Positions 1-8,986 of a DNA stretch of 64,000 nt are shown piece after piece. The notes beneath the pieces were generated by a model. It saw only the letters and a program-made list of their open reading frames with translations. It had not been told where the DNA came from and did no database searches. Both the position numbers and the translations under genes were made by a program. Position 1 is the stretch's first letter; every line of letters begins with the position of its first letter. This stretch comes from Aurantimonadaceae bacterium (GTDB lineage Bacteria > Pseudomonadota > Alphaproteobacteria > Rhizobiales > Rhizobiaceae), in the NCBI GenBank assembly GCA_947474855.1, contig CANJKV010000001.1, positions 1 through 64,000 on the forward strand. Direction: 5' to 3'.

Positions 1-24
1 CCAACGCAGGGCGAGGAGCAAGTC

Positions 25-735
25 ATGCTGAAGCCAGCCATGGGGCCGCCCGGAGGCCGCCAGACGCCGCTGTGCCGCCGCGATCGATCGCTGCGACCGC
101 TGTCGGCGGAGCACAGTTCCTTGAAGGAGACGATCGGCTTCTTACGGGCTTGGCTCCGCGATCCGCTGCGGGTGGCCGCCATTGCGCCGTCCGGCCAAGC
201 CCTCGCCCGGCTCATCACCTCCGAGATCTCTGGTGGCACGGGCCCGGTGATCGAGCTGGGGCCGGGCACCGGCGTGTTCACGCGAGCCCTTCTGGCCCGG
301 GGCGTCAAAACGGAGGATCTCGTGCTGGTGGAGGCAGGAGCCGACTTCGCCGAAGCCCTACGTCTGCGCTTGCCGGCAATCCGCACGCTGTGCATGGACG
401 CCGAACGGCTGAGAACGGTGACGCCCTTCGGCGAGCGGCCCGTCGGCGCCGTCGTCAGCGGGCTGCCCCTCCTGTCCATGGCGCCTCGCCAGGTGCTCTC
501 GATCCTGAAGGGATCCTTCCGCCAGATGGCCCCGGAGGGGATGTTCTACCAGTTCACCTACGGTCCCCGCTGCCCGGTGCCGCCCGAGGTGCTGCGGCGC
601 CTCGGCCTGGAGGCGCAACGCGTCGGCCGCGCCCGCGCCAACCTTCCCCCCGCCAGCGTCTACCGGATCCATCGGACAGACGCGGTCGAGCAGGCCGCTG
701 CCGACGACGCGGCCTGCCCGCGGCGTCGCGCCTGA
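25..735 (+). CDS. SAM-dependent methyltransferase, phospholipid N-methyltransferase (PmtA)-like
   Basis: 236-residue class I methyltransferase. The SAM-binding glycine motif VIELGPGTGVFT is at residues 75-86 and the acidic end of strand 2 (LVEAG) at 101-105. The sequence SLKETIGFLRAWLRDP followed by an AAIAPSG segment is typical of the PmtA/rRNA-dimethylase-like group, whose rhizobial members methylate phosphatidylethanolamine towards phosphatidylcholine at the membrane. The start is supported by a GAGGAG ribosome site six bases upstream; the conserved domain begins only near residue 33, where a TTG codon at 121 is an alternative start. No partner gene adjoins it, so the substrate assignment rests on family resemblance alone. 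Confidence 0.75.
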   Translation: MLKPAMGPPGGRQTPLCRRDRSLRPLSAEHSSLKETIGFLRAWLRDPLRVAAIAPSGQALARLITSEISGGTGPVIELGPGTGVFTRALLARGVKTEDLVLVEAGADFAEALRLRLPAIRTLCMDAERLRTVTPFGERPVGAVVSGLPLLSMAPRQVLSILKGSFRQMAPEGMFYQFTYGPRCPVPPEVLRRLGLEAQRVGRARANLPPASVYRIHRTDAVEQAAADDAACPRRRA

Positions 736-756
736 GCCACGCGCACGGGTGACGTC

Positions 757-2103
757 ATGAACGCGGTCCGGCGCAGGCTCTCGACGCGGGAGATTGCTCC
801 GGGGAGAAGCTTCCCTCGATCCGAGGACTCGCGAAGTCCATGCGGGTCTCGCCGTCCACGGTCGTGGAGGCCTATGATCGGTTCGTGGCCGAGGGTTTGA
901 TACGCTCTCGACCCGGTTCCGGTTTCTATGTCGCTGGCAGCCTGCCTCTCGCCCTGGCCGAGGTCGAGGCCCGTTCCGATCGGGCAGTCGACCCTTTCTG
1001 GGTCTCGCGCCAGTCGCTCGACGGCGGTAACGACATGCTGCGGCAGGGATGTGGATGGCTTCCGGGGGACTGGATGCCGAACGCGTCGATCCGGCGGGTG
1101 ATGCGAAGCCTGTCACGGGGAGACGACGGGCTGCTGTCAAATTACGGCTCGACGAGGGGTTCGCCGGTCCTGCGCGGCCATCTCGCCCGGCAGTTCGCGG
1201 CGGAGGGGCTGGAGACGCGACCCGACCAAATCCTTCTCACCGTCTCAGGAACGCAGGCGATCGACCTGATCTGCCGCTTCCTGCTGCAGCCGGGCGATAT
1301 CGTCCTTCTGGACGATCCCTGCTACTTCAACTTTCAGGCCTTGCTGCGCGCCCATCGCGTGAAGGTCGTCGGGGTCCCGATGACACCCGCCGGGCCGGAC
1401 CTAGCGTCGTTCGCACAGGCCCTGGAGAACCATCGACCGCGCCTCTACGTCACGAACTCGGCCATCCACAACCCGACTGGGGCATCACTGTCTCCCCAGG
1501 TGGCGCACCGAATCCTGACCATGGCCGCGGCTTACGACGTCACCATCGTCGAGGACGACATCTTCGCAGACTTCGAACCCGAGCCGTCGCCGCGCCTCGC
1601 CGTTCTCGATGGTCTGTGCCGCGTCATCCGCATCGGCAGCTTCTCCAAGACGCTGTCGGCCTCGATCCGCTGCGGCTACATCGCGGCGCGGGCAGATTGG
1701 ATCGAGGGCTTGATCGACCTTCAGGTGGCGACGAACTTCGGCGGGCCGAGCCCGATCGCCGCCGAGATCGTCCAGGGACGGCAGCTATCGCAAGCATCTG
1801 GCGAGCCTGCGCTCCCGGCTCGCCAAGCGCCGGCGGGAGGTAGCCGGAGCGCTGGAACTTTTGGGCATCACTGCCTGGCTCGAGCCGCGCGCCGGCTTCT
1901 ACCTCTGGTGCCGCCTGCCCGATGGGCGGGACGCGGCGGACGCGGCTCGCTTCGCGCTGGAGCAAAGGGTCGTCCTGGCATCCGGCAACGTTTTCAGCAT
2001 CTCCCAGACCGCGCGGCACTGGATGCGCTTCAACGTATCCCAAATGGGCGACGCCAAGGTGCTGACATGCCTGAGGCAGGCTCTGGACGCGCCGACCGTC
2101 TGA
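757..2103 (+). pseudogene. MocR-type regulator (GntR wHTH fused to class I aminotransferase), two frameshifts
   Basis: Fusion regulator of the MocR/GabR kind: a GntR winged helix (PSIRGLAKSMRVSPSTVVEA, then DRF and GLIRSRPGSGFYV) followed by a fold-type I aminotransferase with the PLP-lysine region RIGSFSKTLSASIRCGY. The reading frame opens at ATG 757 (LSTREIAPG), must shift in the short G run at about 801-806 to continue as EKLPSIRGLA, and shifts again near 1770-1778, where AAEIVQ breaks and DGSYRKHLASLRSRLAK continues in another frame to the stop at 2103. The first break is explained by exactly one missing base; the second by one extra base or a short deletion. Apart from the breaks the sequence is well preserved, so either it decayed recently or there are homopolymer sequencing errors. 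The regulated target is unknown. Confidence 0.7.
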
Positions 2104-2191
2104 AGACCGACGTCTCCTCGTCCGACCGCTCGACGCAAGGCGGACGGGGAGCGATCCGGCCGTTTGCCGAACAGTCGTCTGCGGGCACGCA

Positions 2192-2900
<709 letters not shown>

Positions 2901-2923
<23 letters not shown>

Positions 2924-3560
2924 TGAGCTTCCTTTCGAGGATCTGTGAGCTCTTCGACAGCGGCCAGCACAGCGCGAAGTAGATCAGCGCGACGAGACCG
3001 TAGACGGTGAAGGGCTGGAAGGTGGCGTTGGTGACGATGGTGCCAGCCTTCGACAGTTCGGTGAAGCCGATGATGGAGGTGAGCGCCGTACCCTTCACCA
3101 CCTGAACGGAGAAGCCGACGGTCGGCGGCACGGCGATGCGCAGCGCCTGCGGCAGGATGACGTGGCGCATCTGCTGGAGCCGGCCCATGCCGAGGCTGGC
3201 CGAAGCCTCCCACTGGCCCCTGGCGATGGATTCGACGCAGCCGCGCCAGATCTCGGCGAGGAAGGCCGCGCTCCAGAGGATCAGTGCCACGCCCGCCGCC
3301 AGCCATGCCGGCACGTTCACGCCGAAGAGGCCCAGCCCGAAGAAGGCGAGGAAGAGCTGCATCAGCAGCGGCGTCCCCTGAAACAGCTCGATGTAGCCCT
3401 TGGCGAAGATCCTCGGAGCTCGCCGCTTGGAGATGCGCGACGACAGGATGAGGAGCCCGATGAGCCCGCCGCCGATAAAGGACACGAGCGAAAGCACGAC
3501 CGTCCAGCGCGCGGCGAGGAGCAGGTTCCGGAGAATGTCCCAGGTGGTGAATTCGGTCAT
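2901..3560 (-). CDS. Amino acid ABC transporter permease (second)
   Basis: 219-residue inner-membrane permease of the HisMQ family. The chosen ATG overlaps the stop of the upstream permease as ATGA, which signals translational coupling; the open frame continues further upstream but without family resemblance. About five hydrophobic segments are visible, with the EAA-type cytoplasmic loop around GQWEASASLGMGRLQQMRHV contacting the ATPase. It pairs with the permease at 3557-4228 to form the heterodimeric channel of a glutamine/histidine-type importer. Confidence 0.92.
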
Positions 3561-4228
3561 GCGGCCCTCCGCTTCGGGAAGATCGCCGCGCCGACGAGGA
3601 TCATCGCCCGCCGCAGGAGGACGGCGAGAACGAGATAGATCAGCGTCGAGACGAGATAGGTCTCGAAGGCGCGGAAGTTGCGCGACTGGATGAAGTTGGC
3701 CACGAAGGTCAGATCCTGCGCGGCGATCTGGGACACCACCGCCGAGCCCAGCATGACGATCACCACCTGCGAGGCCAGCGCCGGCCAGATGCGCTGAAGC
3801 GACGGCACGAGAACGACGTGGCGGAAGGTCTCGAAACGGGACATGGCGAGGCTCGCTCCCGCCTCGAACTGGCCGCGCGGCGTCGCCTCGATGCCGGCGC
3901 GCACGATCTCGCAGGCATAGGCTCCGAGATTGAGGATCATCGCGAGATAGGCCGCCGTCATCGCGTCGAGCTGCAGGCCGAGGCCGGGCAGCCCGAAGAA
4001 GATGAAGAACAGCTGGATCAGGAAGGGCGTGTTGCGGATCAGCTCGACATAGGCCGCGACCGGCCAGCGCAGGCCTTTCGGTCCGAGCGAGCGCATCCAG
4101 GCGCACGCGATACCGAGAAGCAGGCCGAGGGTACCGCCGATCAGGATCAGGCGCGCGGTGACGCCGATCCCGGACAGGATCTGCGGCCAATACTCGGCAA
4201 GCCAGCCGAATTCGAACTGGTAGGGCAT
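3557..4228 (-). CDS. Amino acid ABC transporter permease (first)
   Basis: 223-residue HisMQ-family permease. Family marks are the N-terminal IGVTARLILIGGTLGLLLG helix, the conserved YVELIRNTPFLIQLFFIFFG segment and the EAA loop around GQFEAGASLAMSRFETFRHV. It lies 75 bp downstream of the solute-binding protein gene across a strong palindrome (4261-4290) and is coupled to the next permease by a 4-bp overlap. The two permeases are clearly paralogous, as usual for this importer class. Confidence 0.92.
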   Translation of the reverse strand: MPYQFEFGWLAEYWPQILSGIGVTARLILIGGTLGLLLGIACAWMRSLGPKGLRWPVAAYVELIRNTPFLIQLFFIFFGLPGLGLQLDAMTAAYLAMILNLGAYACEIVRAGIEATPRGQFEAGASLAMSRFETFRHVVLVPSLQRIWPALASQVVIVMLGSAVVSQIAAQDLTFVANFIQSRNFRAFETYLVSTLIYLVLAVLLRRAMILVGAAIFPKRRAA

Positions 4229-4260
4229 GAGTGGATGCCTGTTGCCTGGGTCTCGAAGGA

Positions 4261-4290
4261 CGGGATCCGTTGCCGCGGCAACGGATCCCG
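4261..4290 (-). terminator. Perfect 30-bp palindrome between binding-protein and permease genes
   Basis: The 15 bases from 4261 (CGGGATCCGTTGCCG) are the exact reverse complement of the next 15. In RNA this gives an uninterrupted GC-rich hairpin just after the binding-protein stop at 4304 and before the permease start at 4228. There is no U-tract, so it fits an RNA-stabilising or partial-attenuation element that raises binding-protein yield over the downstream genes, or less likely a protein-binding dyad. Confidence 0.6.
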
Positions 4291-4303
4291 ACGGCGTGTG
4301 CGA

Positions 4304-5095
4304 TCAAAGGTCGGTCGGCAGATCCGTCTTCAGCCACGTCTGGGAGATGGCGTTCAGCGAGCCGTCAGCCTTGGCGGCGGCGATGATCTCATCGACCTTC
4401 GCCTTCAGGGCCGTCTCGCCCTTGTTCATGCCGATGTAGCAGGGCGAGTTCTTGACCAGGAACTTCAGCTCCGGACGCTTGGGCGGGTTGCGCTCGAGGA
4501 TCGCGGCGGCAACGACGTTGCCGGTCGCGACGAGCTCGACCTGCCCCGAGAGGAAGGCCGAGATCGTGCCGTTGTTGTCCTCGTAGCGGTTGATCACCGT
4601 GTCGGCGGGCGCGACCTTGGTCAGTTCCAGGTCCTCCACCGCGCCGCGGGTGACGCCGACCGTCTTGCCTGCGAGCGCCGCGACATCCGGCGCCTCGACG
4701 TCGGCGGGGCCGAACACGCCGTTGTAGAAGGGCGCGTAGGCGGTCGAGAAGTCGATCACTGCCTCGCGCTCGGGGTTCTTGCCGAGCGAGGAGATGACGA
4801 GGTCGACCTTGTTCGTCTGGAGGAAGGGGATGCGGTTGGCGGAGGTGACGGGCGTGAGTTCGAGGGAGACGCCCATCTTCTCGGCGAGGAGCTTGGCCAC
4901 GTCGATGTCGTAGCCCTGCGGGGCCATGTCGGTGCCGACGGACCCGAAGGGCGGGAAGTCCTGGGGGACGGCGACGCGGAGCGTGCCGCGCTGGGTGATG
5001 TCGGCGAGCGCGTCGGCGCTGGCCGGCGCGGCCCAGAGGCTGGTGAGCCCGGCCAGGGCGAGACCGGCGGCGAGGAGGGAACGGCGATTGAGCAT
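4304..5095 (-). CDS. Amino acid ABC transporter, periplasmic substrate-binding protein
   Basis: 263-residue family 3 extracellular solute-binding protein. A signal peptide (basic MLNRR, hydrophobic core, cleavage near PASADA, residue 27) is followed by the typical mature start TLRVAVPQDFPPFGSVG and the ligand-region strings YDIDVAKLLAEKMGV and VDLVISSLGKNPERE. It delivers the ligand to the permease pair encoded downstream. It is the first gene of the operon. The GntR-family gene lies only 41 bp upstream on the same strand, so that regulator may be cotranscribed and sense the same substrate. The ligand is not evident from sequence. Confidence 0.9.
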   Translation of the reverse strand: MLNRRSLLAAGLALAGLTSLWAAPASADALADITQRGTLRVAVPQDFPPFGSVGTDMAPQGYDIDVAKLLAEKMGVSLELTPVTSANRIPFLQTNKVDLVISSLGKNPEREAVIDFSTAYAPFYNGVFGPADVEAPDVAALAGKTVGVTRGAVEDLELTKVAPADTVINRYEDNNGTISAFLSGQVELVATGNVVAAAILERNPPKRPELKFLVKNSPCYIGMNKGETALKAKVDEIIAAAKADGSLNAISQTWLKTDLPTDL

Positions 5096-5136
5096 CGAAG
5101 AAGCCTTCTTTGGGTTGGACGGGGGTGGTGGGTGGT

Positions 5137-5850
5137 TCAGGCGGCGGGCGCGCTGAGCGAGCGCCGGAGTTCGGCGAGCGGGTCGGCCGTCATGTCGAAG
5201 TCCAGTCCGGTCTCGACTTCGTCGAGATGCAGGACGGCTTCCTCGACGGCCGCGGAGCGGTCGCCGCTCTCGAGCGCCGCGACGATGCGGCAGTGGCCGC
5301 GGTGCGACTCCTCCGCATGGTCGTCGGACTGGTAGAGCATCGAGATCAGGATGGTCCGCGCCGTGAGGTCGCGCATGATCTCGGCCAGCACCGGGTTGCC
5401 GAGGATCTCGACGATGCGGATGTGGAAGTCGCCCATAAGGCCGACGAGGCGCGGGTGATCGCCCTCGGCTATCGCGCGTCGCTCCTCGTCGAGATGTCGG
5501 TGCAGCATCGCTCGATCGCCGTCCGTCAGGGGTGGCAGGATGCGCATGAGGCCGGCTTCCAGGGCTCGGCGCGCCTGGAAGACCCGCTTCGCCTCGGCAA
5601 CGGAAGGCTCGCTGACATACCAGCCGCGGCGCGGCCGAACTTCGACGACGTGGCGCGCTTCGAGGCGCATCATCGCTTCGCGAACGAGGGTGCGCGACAC
5701 GCCGTAGAGCCTTGCGAGCTCAGCCTCGCCCAGGCGCGAGCCCGGCCGGATCCGCCGCGCCAGGATCGAGGCGAGAACGGCTTCGTCGATGGGAACACTT
5801 GCGGGAGCTTCGAGGGCGGCGTCTTGCATACAACGAACAAATGCAACCAC
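5137..5850 (-). CDS. GntR-family transcriptional regulator, FCD subfamily
   Basis: 237 residues as drawn. The N-terminal winged helix includes the recognition helix region LARLYGVSRTLVREAMMRLE, and the remainder is an all-helical FCD ligand domain with the metal-binding style strings GDFHIRIVE and SHRGHCRIVAALESGD. A second ATG at 5829 (MQDAA) would shorten it by seven residues. A dyad resembling FCD-type operators (TTGCATACAA, 5824-5833) overlaps that inner start, consistent with autorepression. It precedes the amino acid transporter operon on the same strand and is its most likely regulator. Confidence 0.88.
   Translation of the reverse strand: MVAFVRCMQDAALEAPASVPIDEAVLASILARRIRPGSRLGEAELARLYGVSRTLVREAMMRLEARHVVEVRPRRGWYVSEPSVAEAKRVFQARRALEAGLMRILPPLTDGDRAMLHRHLDEERRAIAEGDHPRLVGLMGDFHIRIVEILGNPVLAEIMRDLTARTILISMLYQSDDHAEESHRGHCRIVAALESGDRSAAVEEAVLHLDEVETGLDFDMTADPLAELRRSLSAPAA
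5824..5846 (-). promoter_or_regulatory. Candidate FCD/GntR operator at the start of the GntR gene
   Basis: TTGCATACAA at 5824-5833 differs at one base from the palindrome TTGTATACAA that is common for FadR-subfamily regulators. The arms TTGCAT (5824-5829) and ATGCAA (5841-5846) also form a wider inverted repeat. The site covers one of the two possible start codons of the GntR gene, so binding would block initiation or elongation. This is inference from family consensus only. Confidence 0.35.
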
Positions 5851-6074
5851 CGTGCCATTTGCTAGCCGGCGCCGGATCTGGGATTTTCAACCGTACGACG
5901 CATGGGTGGAGACCAAATCGTGGGCAGGATGATGCCGTATTCGGCAGCCGGATCGGATCCGACCGGCCGGGGCCACGCCTTCCGAGGACCCGAGCAACCG
6001 GACGGCGATCCTCCCCCGGATCGGGATGCGCCACGAGGAAGACCGCGAGCGGTGCCACTCGCCCGGCGCCGGCG

Positions 6075-7334
6075 TCAGGCGGCTGCTGCGATCGTCGGCG
6101 AGGTCGCGAGCAGCGCCTTCAGCTTGGCGTTCGGATCGGCGAGGGCTGCGGGATCGGGCGCGAGGCGGCGGGCGATCATCATCTCGGCCAGCTTGACGTC
6201 GCGCGCCACGGCGTTGCCGGGGCCGATCGCGCTGACGGCCACCAGCCGCCCCGCATCGTCGAGATGGAAGAAGAGCGAAGCGCCCCCTCCCTCGCGCCGC
6301 ACGACCCGCGTTCCGGCATCGGCAAGGCCCGCGACCTGCAGGCCCTGGTCGTACTGGTCCGACCAGAACCACGGCACGGCCTCGTAGCGCTCGCCCGCGC
6401 CCAGCATGTTGCGGGCGGCGGTCGCGCCCTGGTCCTGCGCGTTGCGCCAGGCCTCGAGGCGCAGACGCCGGCCGCCGTAGAGCGGATGAGGAAAGGAACA
6501 GCAGTCGCCGGCCGCGAAGACATGGGGGTCGCTCGTGCGCAGCGCGCCGTCGGCCCGAACGCCGTTCTCGACCGCCAGCCCGCTCGCCTCGGCGAGCGCG
6601 GTCTCCGGCACGGCGCCGATGCCGGCCACCACAAGGTCGCACTCGACCGCCGCCCCGTCGCCGAGAACAACGGCCGAGCCTTCGCCCCGCCGCTCGATGC
6701 GCTCGATGGCAAGGCCCGTCATGACGCGGACCCCGGCCGCCTCGTGGCGGGCCCGCACGATCTGCGCCACCTCGGCCGGCACGCCGCGCATCAGGATGCG
6801 CGGCGCCATCTCGACAAGCGTCACCGCGCAGCCGCGCTCGACGGCGCTGGCGGCGATCTCGAGACCGATGAAGCCCCCGCCGATCACCGCGAGCCGGCTG
6901 CCGGGCCGCAGGCGGCCGCGCAGCGCCAAGGCGTCGGCGAAGGTCCGCAGGTAAAGCACGCCCCCCTCCCCGGCGCCCGGCAGCGACAGCCGGCGCGGGC
7001 CGGCGCCGGTGGCGATCAGCAGCTTCTCGTAGGCCTGCACGCTTCCGTCGTCGAGCACCGCCAGACGGTTGGCGAGATCGAGGCGCGACACACGGCGGCC
7101 GGCGAGATGCTCGATCCGGGCTGCGCCCAACCGGTCCGCGTCCAGGATCGAGGAGGGTTCCCCGATGTCGTTTGTCGTCATCACCGCCTTCGACAGCGGC
7201 GGGCGCTCGTAAGGGGCGTGCGGCTCGTCGCCGATCAGCGTGACCGGCCCCTCGTAGCCGTCCTCGCGAAGCGTCGAGGCGGCCCTCGCACCGGCCTCCC
7301 CGGCCCCGACGATCACCATTCCCGCCGCGGTCAT
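6075..7334 (-). CDS. FAD/NAD(P)H-dependent ferredoxin reductase, MocF-like
   Basis: 419-residue pyridine-nucleotide-disulfide-type reductase of the rubredoxin/ferredoxin reductase group. The FAD motif IVGAGEAG is at residues 8-15, the YERPPLSK signature at 42-49, LIATGAGPR near 106-114, the NAD(P)H motif GGGFIG at 152-157 and the second flavin motif FAAGDCC near residue 280. It would pass electrons from NAD(P)H to the Rieske ferredoxin encoded five bases upstream and on to the membrane oxygenase. The start ATG at 7334 was chosen because the FAD motif follows directly. The three-gene arrangement matches mocDEF of rhizopine catabolism in rhizobia. Confidence 0.88.
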   Translation of the reverse strand: MTAAGMVIVGAGEAGARAASTLREDGYEGPVTLIGDEPHAPYERPPLSKAVMTTNDIGEPSSILDADRLGAARIEHLAGRRVSRLDLANRLAVLDDGSVQAYEKLLIATGAGPRRLSLPGAGEGGVLYLRTFADALALRGRLRPGSRLAVIGGGFIGLEIAASAVERGCAVTLVEMAPRILMRGVPAEVAQIVRARHEAAGVRVMTGLAIERIERRGEGSAVVLGDGAAVECDLVVAGIGAVPETALAEASGLAVENGVRADGALRTSDPHVFAAGDCCSFPHPLYGGRRLRLEAWRNAQDQGATAARNMLGAGERYEAVPWFWSDQYDQGLQVAGLADAGTRVVRREGGGASLFFHLDDAGRLVAVSAIGPGNAVARDVKLAEMMIARRLAPDPAALADPNAKLKALLATSPTIAAAA

Positions 7335-7339
7335 GGCGC

Positions 7340-7654
7340 TCACCCCAGATCGATCAGGACGCGGCCGCCTTCGACCCGCACCGGATAGGTCTTGAGGTCG
7401 ACGCAGATCGGCGCGCCCTTGCCGCGGCCGGTCTTGTAGTTGAAGCGGCCGTTGTGCTTCGGGCATTCGATGACGTCGTCCATCACCAGCCCGTCGGCCA
7501 GGTGGACCCGCTCGTGCGTGCACAGCCCGTCGGTCGCGAAGTACTCGTCTTCGGGCGAGCGGAAGATCGCGAAGGTGCGACCCTCGTGGTCGAAGCGGAT
7601 CACGTCCTCTTCCTCGACCTCATCCGCGGCGCAGGCCTCGACCCAGTTCGACAT
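7340..7654 (-). CDS. Rieske [2Fe-2S] ferredoxin, MocE-like
   Basis: 104-residue soluble Rieske ferredoxin. The cluster ligands are Cys45-x-His47 and Cys64-x-x-His67, in CTHERVHL and IECPKHNG. The length and absence of an added catalytic domain mark it as a carrier and not an oxygenase. The ATG at 7654 has an upstream GGAGGA ribosome site. It lies between the reductase (5 bp) and the oxygenase (67 bp), so it should shuttle single electrons between them. Confidence 0.92.
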   Translation of the reverse strand: MSNWVEACAADEVEEEDVIRFDHEGRTFAIFRSPEDEYFATDGLCTHERVHLADGLVMDDVIECPKHNGRFNYKTGRGKGAPICVDLKTYPVRVEGGRVLIDLG

Positions 7655-7721
7655 GTCGTCCTCCCATGCAGGATTGATGCGGATCCGGGCGCACCCAGGG
7701 CTTTCCGGATCCATCCAGGCC

Positions 7722-8834
7722 TCACTCCGCGGGCACGGCCCGCGGATCGTTGTGGAACTCCTCCCGGTACGGCTTGGCCGTTGCGGGAAGCTCGCGCTTG
7801 AGGAAGTAGTCCTCGTTGCGCATCTGCCGGACAAAGGCCGGGATCATCTCGCGGAAGGCCGACAGCATCGAGGGATTGGCCGCCGGCAGGTCGTGCCGGA
7901 TGGCCTCGTGGAGCTTGGGCAGCGCGTGGTAGGGCACCATCGGGAACATGTGGTGCTCCACGTGGTAGTTCATGTTCCAGTAGATGAAGCGGCTGACCGG
8001 GTTCATCATCACCGAGCGGCTGTTCAGCCGATGGTCGACCACGTTGTCGGCGAGCCCGCCGTGCTGCATCAGCCCGGTCAGGAGCTGGTGCCAGGCGCCG
8101 TAGAGGCGCGGCAGCCCGACCAACATCAGCGGCAGCCAGGAGCCGAGCGCGATCGCAAGAGCGATCACGGCGAAATAGATCGCGAGCCAGATGCGGGCGA
8201 CGAGGATCATCTTCGGCTGCTCTGATTCGGGCACGAAGGTCTTCTCGTCCGCGCTGACGTTGCCGGCCGCGTTGCGGACCATGTCGAGCGTCGCGTGCCA
8301 GACGTCGAGAATGCCGAAGAGATTCAGGACGAGGCGCAGGAAGTCCGGCGGCCGCATGACGTTGATCTCCGGATCGCGGCCGACGATCACCGTGTCGGTG
8401 TGATGGCGCGTGTGGCTCCAGCGCCAGGTCACCGGGTTGCGCATCATCATGAACGAGGCGATCTGATAGACGACGGCGTTCATCCAGGGCGTCTTGAAGG
8501 CGGTGCCGTGACCGCATTCGTGCCAGCGCGAGTCCGAGGCCGATCCGTAAAGGACGCCGTAGGCGAGAAAGAAGGGCACGCACCACCAGGTGCCCCACAA
8601 GAGGCCGCCGGCCGTGCCGAACACGAGCATGGCGCCGAGCCAGATCGCGGTGTCCCGGATGGCGGGACCATCGGAGCGTTTCATCAGCTCCTTCATCTGC
8701 TTGCGCGGCAGATCGGTGTGGTACCACTCGGCCGCCGCCAGACCGCTTTCCACGGCCCGCGCCGCGTTCGCGCCGCGCAGGCCGTAGTCGCGCTTCGTCC
8801 TCGTCGAAGGGACGTCGATCGACAGGTTGGTCAT
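7722..8834 (-). CDS. Fatty-acid-desaturase-fold di-iron oxygenase, MocD-like
   Basis: 370-residue integral membrane non-haem di-iron enzyme. The histidine boxes are HECGH (105-109), HTRHH (141-145) and HVEHH (291-295), with an extra QHGG at 257-260; hydrophobic helices lie near 62-100 and 210-240. These features define the desaturase/hydroxylase superfamily. Coupling to a dedicated Rieske ferredoxin and reductase is the layout reported for rhizobial MocDEF, proposed to O-demethylate 3-O-methyl-scyllo-inosamine, so substrate oxidation or O/N-demethylation of a small polar compound is as likely as lipid desaturation. It is the first gene of the operon, divergent from a LacI regulator. Confidence 0.87.
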   Translation of the reverse strand: MTNLSIDVPSTRTKRDYGLRGANAARAVESGLAAAEWYHTDLPRKQMKELMKRSDGPAIRDTAIWLGAMLVFGTAGGLLWGTWWCVPFFLAYGVLYGSASDSRWHECGHGTAFKTPWMNAVVYQIASFMMMRNPVTWRWSHTRHHTDTVIVGRDPEINVMRPPDFLRLVLNLFGILDVWHATLDMVRNAAGNVSADEKTFVPESEQPKMILVARIWLAIYFAVIALAIALGSWLPLMLVGLPRLYGAWHQLLTGLMQHGGLADNVVDHRLNSRSVMMNPVSRFIYWNMNYHVEHHMFPMVPYHALPKLHEAIRHDLPAANPSMLSAFREMIPAFVRQMRNEDYFLKRELPATAKPYREEFHNDPRAVPAE

Positions 8835-8921
8835 GGGCTCCTCCCGAGCACTGGACTAAGAATTGGAAACGGGCTGGCTGTGACGGGAGCTTCTCGCATC
8901 GCGACGGATTCCGCAACATGC

Positions 8922-8950
8922 TTGACCGATTTTCTATCAAAACCTATCAT
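8922..8950 (+). promoter_or_regulatory. Sigma-70-type promoter of the LacI gene with CTATCA repeats
   Basis: TTGACC (8922-8927) and TATCAT (8945-8950) are separated by exactly 17 bp, a good match to the -35/-10 consensus. The hexamer CTATCA occurs twice in direct orientation, 10 bp apart (8934-8939 and 8944-8949), in the spacer and over the -10 box, and the stretch TTTTCTATCAAAA is nearly symmetric. These are candidate contacts for the LacI protein, which would then repress itself and perhaps the divergent oxygenase operon. Confidence 0.5.
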
Positions 8951-8986
8951 CTACCGGCAGTGTACCGGGCAGGCGGAGAGTTCCCG

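Noticed and set aside
5851..6074. A short minus-strand frame (112 codons) between the GntR and ferredoxin reductase genes.
   Set aside because: No domain, no ribosome site, and it largely overlaps the start of the GntR gene on the same strand in another frame.
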